A stretch of 64,000 nucleotides of DNA, from assembly GCA_012932295.1 (NCBI GenBank), contig JAAONU010000009.1, positions 13,557,796 to 13,621,795 of the forward strand. Direction: 5' to 3'. Positions within the stretch are counted from its first letter, which is position 1. Every line of letters starts with the position of its first letter. A program made the translations under genes and the position numbers. Source of the stretch: Cyclina sinensis. Lineage: Eukaryota > Mollusca > Bivalvia > Venerida > Veneridae. The notes under the pieces were generated by a model. That model did not search any database, was not told where the DNA came from, and worked only from the letters and a program-made list of their open reading frames with translations. Below are positions 59,490-64,000 of the stretch, piece by piece.

Positions 59490-60210
59490 TGGATTCATGT
59501 TCGTCCGCCAGGATGTTGGTAGACACAATTTGTTAGGACTATTTCTCAGCAACTTTATCTCAGATTTTAATAATACTTTGGAAGAATCATAATTGCTATG
59601 CCTAGTTATGCATTTCGTTATCACGTCCCACTCCGATAATTTTTCACTATAGTTAAAGACCATTGATATCTTTTTTAAATATCATATTTTTCCAGACTGT
59701 TTTTTATCAACTATTACACCGAGTTTGATAATACTTTGAAATAATCATAAGTACCATTCTAAACACAGTTGTGCATGTTGTTGCTGCATTCCACTGCAAA
59801 AATTTTCACTGAGTTATGGGCCTTTGATTTTTTTTAATACTTAAATTTGTTCATGCTATTTGTCGGCAACTACTTTTCGAGTTTTATTAATAAATTTTAA
59901 TAATACTTTGCAAGAATCATAAGTACCAACTGTAATTATGCTTGTTGTTGCCACATTCCACTTCCATGGTTTTTCATTGAGTTATGGGTATTTGATTCTT
60001 TTTTAATACATTAATTTGTCAATGCTATTTCTCAGCAACTATTTGTCAGATTTTAATAATACTTTGCAGTAACCATAAGTACCAAACTTCCTTGTGCATG
60101 TCGTTGTTCTGGTTCGGGCCAAATAATTTTCACTGAGATATAGTCCTTCGATCTTCTTGCATATAAAAGATATGAAGTTTGTCGAGTAAAGTTTGTATGT
60201 GCTTTTAAAG
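59490..60210 (+). repeat. Module array gamma, ~160-bp unit, about four copies
   Basis: Modules near 59538, 59696, 59856 and 60023 share GCTATTTCTCAGCAACTA, TTTTAATAATACTTTG, AATCATAAGTACC, TTGTTGC-ACATTCCACT and TTTCACTGAGTTATGG. A third, unrelated unit type in the same stack. Confidence 0.85.
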
Positions 60211-60439
60211 CAATTATTGATAAGAGTATAATCAAACTTCTTTGGTAGTTATCCCAGATTTGCATTTTGTCATCATGTAGTGTTTATAAAGATTTCTGCT
60301 GATTTTATAAATATATTGCAGGATGGTTAAGCTTTGTGTATTTATCCATATGATTAACTAATACTGCTGAGTTAACTTTCCACAGAAGTTTGAGGTTTGA
60401 AATTTACAGCCATTTTTTATATTATGGAAGATAGACTAT

Positions 60440-60490
60440 AAATGTAGAAACTGGGTGTAAACATCACCTGTAGTGATAGCTCTTGTTTAA
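60440..60490 (+). repeat. Putative 3' end hairpin of the array-bearing element
   Basis: ATCAC-CTGTA-GTGAT (60463-60477) is followed by TCTTGTT, the same arrangement as the 3' hairpin plus TCTTGTT at 10754-10776. It may mark the end of one ~3.07-kb composite element starting at 57421. Confidence 0.45.
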
Positions 60491-61015
60491 TTTTATTTTT
60501 GCAAATAATTTTGTACTTTTTTTTGCACTGAACCAACCTGATCCCTTCTTGGGTTCTAGATTAAGGTCTCTTTGAAATTGGACTTCAGGGCCTTTATGGT
60601 CCTCTTGGTATGTTAAGGAATAGACGCAATGCATGTTTTATTGGCAAACAGCTGTTTTCTGAATTCAACCCAATACTTTCTTTCTTACAGTTTTGCTCGA
60701 TATATATTTTAAGGTAAAATACAAACCTGGTTGTCACACCGGTAGACCTTGATATTTACTTATGTGACTGATTACAGTAAAACATTTTATGCATAAAATA
60801 AGTTTTGGTTTTCATATATTGCCTATGTTTTTTTTATTTCATTTGTGCTGATGATGCCTCTGATCAAAGATTGCTATCCATTTGATTATCCTAAAAACTT
60901 TATAAACCTTAAAAAGCATCAAATTTCCTTAACTTGAACTTGACTTTGGCACAAGCAACCAGTTAATAGTTTTGTTCTCTAGAGAGGTCATTATTTTGTT
61001 TCAGCCACACAACCA
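60491..61015. other. No feature supported
   Basis: A+T-rich spacer between arrays. Confidence 0.5.
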
Positions 61016-61019
61016 TATT

Positions 61020-61440
61020 TCTAAGTAATAGCTTTCAACTTCATAAAATTGTTGAACGTTATGAGTAGATGGTCCTTATTGTTTTGTTGAATTTTACTGG
61101 AAGTTTAAAGTGCATCCACCCATTTGACAAATTGTCTTTAACCTTTGAAATTTAACTGGCTTAAATGGTAAAATGATTATTTGAGTCCTTTAACTGTATG
61201 TCTATATAAATTACATCTTTCAGCATTATAGAATTGCTGATGACCCCTATTATTTTGTGGGATTGTACTCAAAGCTGAACTTGTTACCGATCTGGCCAAC
61301 ACCTCAAACACCCTTTGATCAAGGGTCTTTAACCTTCAGAATTTATCTAGCTACAATGGTAAAATGATAGGTTTTGAATTCAGTCAATTTGCATAACAAA
61401 TGTTGATTCTTCAAGGACTGTTAAAATTTTTTAACCGTAT
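61020..61440. repeat. Module array delta, ~190-bp unit, about two copies
   Basis: CTTTAACCTTTGAAATTTA...ATGGTAAAATGATTATTTGA (61137) recurs as CTTTAACCTTCAGAATTTAT...ATGGTAAAATGATAGG (61326), with matching TTTCARC...ATARAATTG blocks upstream of each. Confidence 0.65.
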
Positions 61441-62430
61441 ATGTGCGTTCTGTACCGAACAACTTCAGGGCTTTCAGCGCTTTGATTAATTTAGTGAGGT
61501 ATAAATTGTACCGATTAAGATAGTACGATATATCTTTACTGACAATCTACAAATTGTCTACATTTTAAATGGGTCGTTCAACTGTTAAACTTGTAGAAGA
61601 ATAATGAGCTATGCGTTGTACTGAGAGATGTTTTCACTGATCAAATGTTTATGCATGAAAAGATCAAGATATTGAATACAGAGGAGAATGTGTTTCACAA
61701 CATGAAAGAAATTAATTCTTTTCTGTATTGTACATGAAAACCTGATTAATTTATAAAAAATACATATTGATGTAAAGGTTTAGCAAACCATACATTTATA
61801 TTGAAATTATATTTTTTATTTGTTTGGGTCGTCAGAGCAAACAAATAATGCTAGCACAATTTAAGTCTCTATTACTTTCTTAATTACCAAATCCGCAAAT
61901 AGTCCGTCTGAATAAATTGAGAAGCACATTAATTTTCACACCCTTCTCAGAGAACAAAAGAATAGTTCCCGGATGGTCAAAGATTCCTAATCTTGTGCAA
62001 TTTTTTTACACTTCAGCAAATTATCGGTAATATATTCAAACAATTTTGATAATAAACATGTCCGTTTCGAGCTCTTGAATGAAAAGGCGTTCGTTTATAT
62101 AAAATAGTAATACCCATTTATTTGTCACGTGACCAAACCTCGCTGAAAAGTAAACAGAAGGGATTGCCACGTTCAAGAAAGGTTTGTAGATTTTTTTCAT
62201 GTAATTTTATTTGTACATTATCATTTGTTTGGTTTTGTTTTTAACGGAGATAAATTAAGAAGTTGACTGCATTTTACCAACAAGTTTGTGACAGTTACAT
62301 TGGTAAAGCAACTCTCCTGCTAAAATTAAATTTTCAGTACGATATTTCTATGATTAGACAGGAAAATCCACTGTTACTTTTCAGCCAATCAGTGACTACC
62401 CTACGACGAATCGTCCATAGGTTTAACAAC
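61441..62430. other. No feature supported
   Basis: A+T-rich; an 80-codon plus-strand frame at 62263-62505 runs into the tandem duplication and has no domain. Confidence 0.45.
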
Positions 62431-62432
62431 TT

Positions 62433-62602
62433 AAAATGTAAACAAACAATGCAATGCATGTTCGAAATTTACTTTACAGTGTTTTTAATATGTATACGTA
62501 AATAAACGAAACTCAAAATGTAAACAAACAATGCAATACATGTTCGAAATTTACTTTACAATTTACTGATCTAAGTTTTTTTAATACGTATACATAAATA
62601 AA
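62433..62602. repeat. 82-bp tandem duplication
   Basis: AAAATGTAAACAAACAATGC at 62433 recurs at 62515; both copies continue through CATGTTCGAAATTTACTTTA and end in GTATACRTAAATAAAC. The second has a ~14-bp extra segment. Few mismatches, so recent. Confidence 0.9.
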
Positions 62603-63355
62603 CCAATACAATTAAGAAGCAAGCTAAAATCATGATGGTATAGTTCTTTGCGGACGTTTTTATTGCTGTCTTAAAATGTTAATGTAAAGGTAAAAGCGTA
62701 GTTCAATGGTGTTTACCAAAATTGTGAGAGAACACCTTTTAGTTGAAACGGTTGGTTGATGAAACAACCGGCACACGCGGGGATACTGCTACACTTTCAT
62801 TGGTCGTTTCAAGTTCATTGTAAATGTCAGTATCATAAATCTACTGTTGATAAACAGCTGGGTGCATTCACATAGCTGTTAAGGCAGCGTATGGTGAAGT
62901 GTATACATTTTAATTAGGTCACGGTTCCTTTGTTTTTTTACTTACGAGTGACGAAGTGAAGATCTGTCACCTCATAGCCAATACAAATATCAAGTATTGT
63001 AATCATTTTCAGCATTTCCTTCAAAATGTTATCATTGCAGTTTGAAAGCAGTAGGCTGAACAGACTGATTCTGAATCCATTTAAAAGAGTGAAAAGTTTG
63101 AACAACCTTCAGTAAATGTGTTTTTATCACAGAGGGTAAATCTACGATAGCCATTTTTATCCGGATGTTAGCTAATATGTACGACTGATGCTGTTTAATT
63201 TAAGTTTTTTTTTCTGTGCGTTGCAGAGACATATTATTCTGACAATACTATTTGTTAGAAGCCCTATTTTTCCCAGCATTTAGGTATATTTCAAGTGTAT
63301 TTGGTTATTTTTGCGTGTACTTGGGTATTTAGTGCCGCCGATTCACAATAAGTAA
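62603..63355. other. No feature supported
   Basis: A+T-rich; a short TTTGGTTATTTTTGCGTGTA/TTGGGTATTT echo at about 63270-63330. Confidence 0.45.
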
Positions 63356-63361
63356 TCGATT

Positions 63362-63485
63362 CTGTGGCTCAGTGGTTAGTATTGGCCATCGATGCGATAA
63401 AATCGGGGTTCGAATCGCACTCTATCTACGTGTAGAACACATGTCAGGATAAAATGCAGCCAATGATCAGTACAGAGACAACTAA
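63362..63485 (+). mobile_element. tRNA-derived SINE head, second type
   Basis: TGTGGCTCAGTGGTTAG fits a Pol III A box and GGGGTTCGAATCGCAC a B box, ~40 bp apart, followed by a ~70-bp non-tRNA body. The acceptor stem does not pair, so a functional tRNA is unlikely. Resembles 13126-13210 in the A-box region. Confidence 0.6.
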
Positions 63486-64000
63486 CTTATTGGCAATTTG
63501 CTAATTTAAGAAAGATGATGACAAATTGTTTTCTAAGTTTCCTTTATGTCATCATTTGCTAAAGTTTATGTTTTTGGAAAGTTTGTTTAGAATAGTTATA
63601 TTTATTTTGAAAGAATAGTAATGCCCAAGTAGAAATTATAGTTGTGGAGGTAAAAGCTGTAGGTGTTGAGGATAAGACAGCTGAACTGTATTTGTAGACA
63701 GGAGATAAGTTAAATGTACCTTTATATATATGCTACAAAGACCTATAGTGCAGAAAAAGGAGAAGAAAAAGAACGGCAACATCTAAAGGGCCAGTCAAGT
63801 TAGATAAAAATGAGTGGTACCGTCCAAACACGTTGGCAATTAGTGTTGTGAATTGAAGATGTATTAGGTCTTTTTGTGCTGCAAATTAAAACGGTTCTCT
63901 TCAAGAAATTGCTTCTAGTTATTGATGTCTATGTACCTTTCAGGAAAATGGAAGGAATAGAAAATATTGGCAACACTGATTACTGGTTCTGTGACCCAAA
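63486..64000. other. No feature supported
   Basis: A+T-rich, purine-rich around 63750-63790; no frame or repeat to report before the window ends. Confidence 0.5.

Overview
The window is A+T-rich animal nuclear DNA. It holds almost no host coding sequence and is dominated by transposable-element relics and diverged tandem arrays. The mix (non-LTR retrotransposons with a C-terminal cysteine/histidine motif, head-to-tail Tc1 relics, a mariner relic, tRNA-derived SINEs, short-TIR elements with internal ~155-160 bp repeat modules and a terminal hairpin, and 'TCCGTCCGTCCG' stretches) is typical of bivalve mollusc genomes. A bivalve is the most likely source. That is inference from repeat style; no species-diagnostic gene is present. 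I saw no bacterial features, rRNA, convincing functional tRNA or CRISPR array.

Layout. 0-2.4 kb: a SINE, a 21-bp in-frame minisatellite and a GACATTTATCG array. 2.86-5.68 kb (minus): the only large intact reading frame, a ~940-960 aa protein with a DDE-like RNase H core and Cys pairs, probably a transposase. 6.6-7.7 kb: a MITE, a palindrome and two interleaved direct repeats. 10.2 kb: a pearl/Helentron-like element. 11.2 kb: 7 x 27 bp. 13.6-21.6 kb: three non-LTR retrotransposon relics, two SINEs and a TIR element. 24-25.8 kb: a module array and a long inverted repeat. 28.9-30.8 kb: a ~2 kb minisatellite with a ~40 bp unit. 35.3-37.3 kb: two Tc1-type transposase relics joined end to end. 38.2-40.6 and 47.1-49.7 kb: two copies of an old direct segmental duplication, each with its own insertion; a mariner relic with recognisable TIRs lies between them. 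50.3 kb: a possible exon with a signal-peptide-like start. 51.4-52.2 kb: a DNA element with perfect 27-bp TIRs. 53.0-54.0 kb: another SINE and a second MITE copy. 56.5-61.4 kb: a stack of several unrelated tandem module families.

No set of genes here works as a pathway. The biology visible is that of mobile DNA: non-autonomous elements (SINEs, MITEs, pearl-like units), broken autonomous ones (LINEs, Tc1, mariner), and one intact DDE-type reading frame that could belong to an active or domesticated element. Some stretches between named features show nothing I can support; these are stated as such. Coordinates of repeats were read by eye and may be off by several bases at diverged edges.
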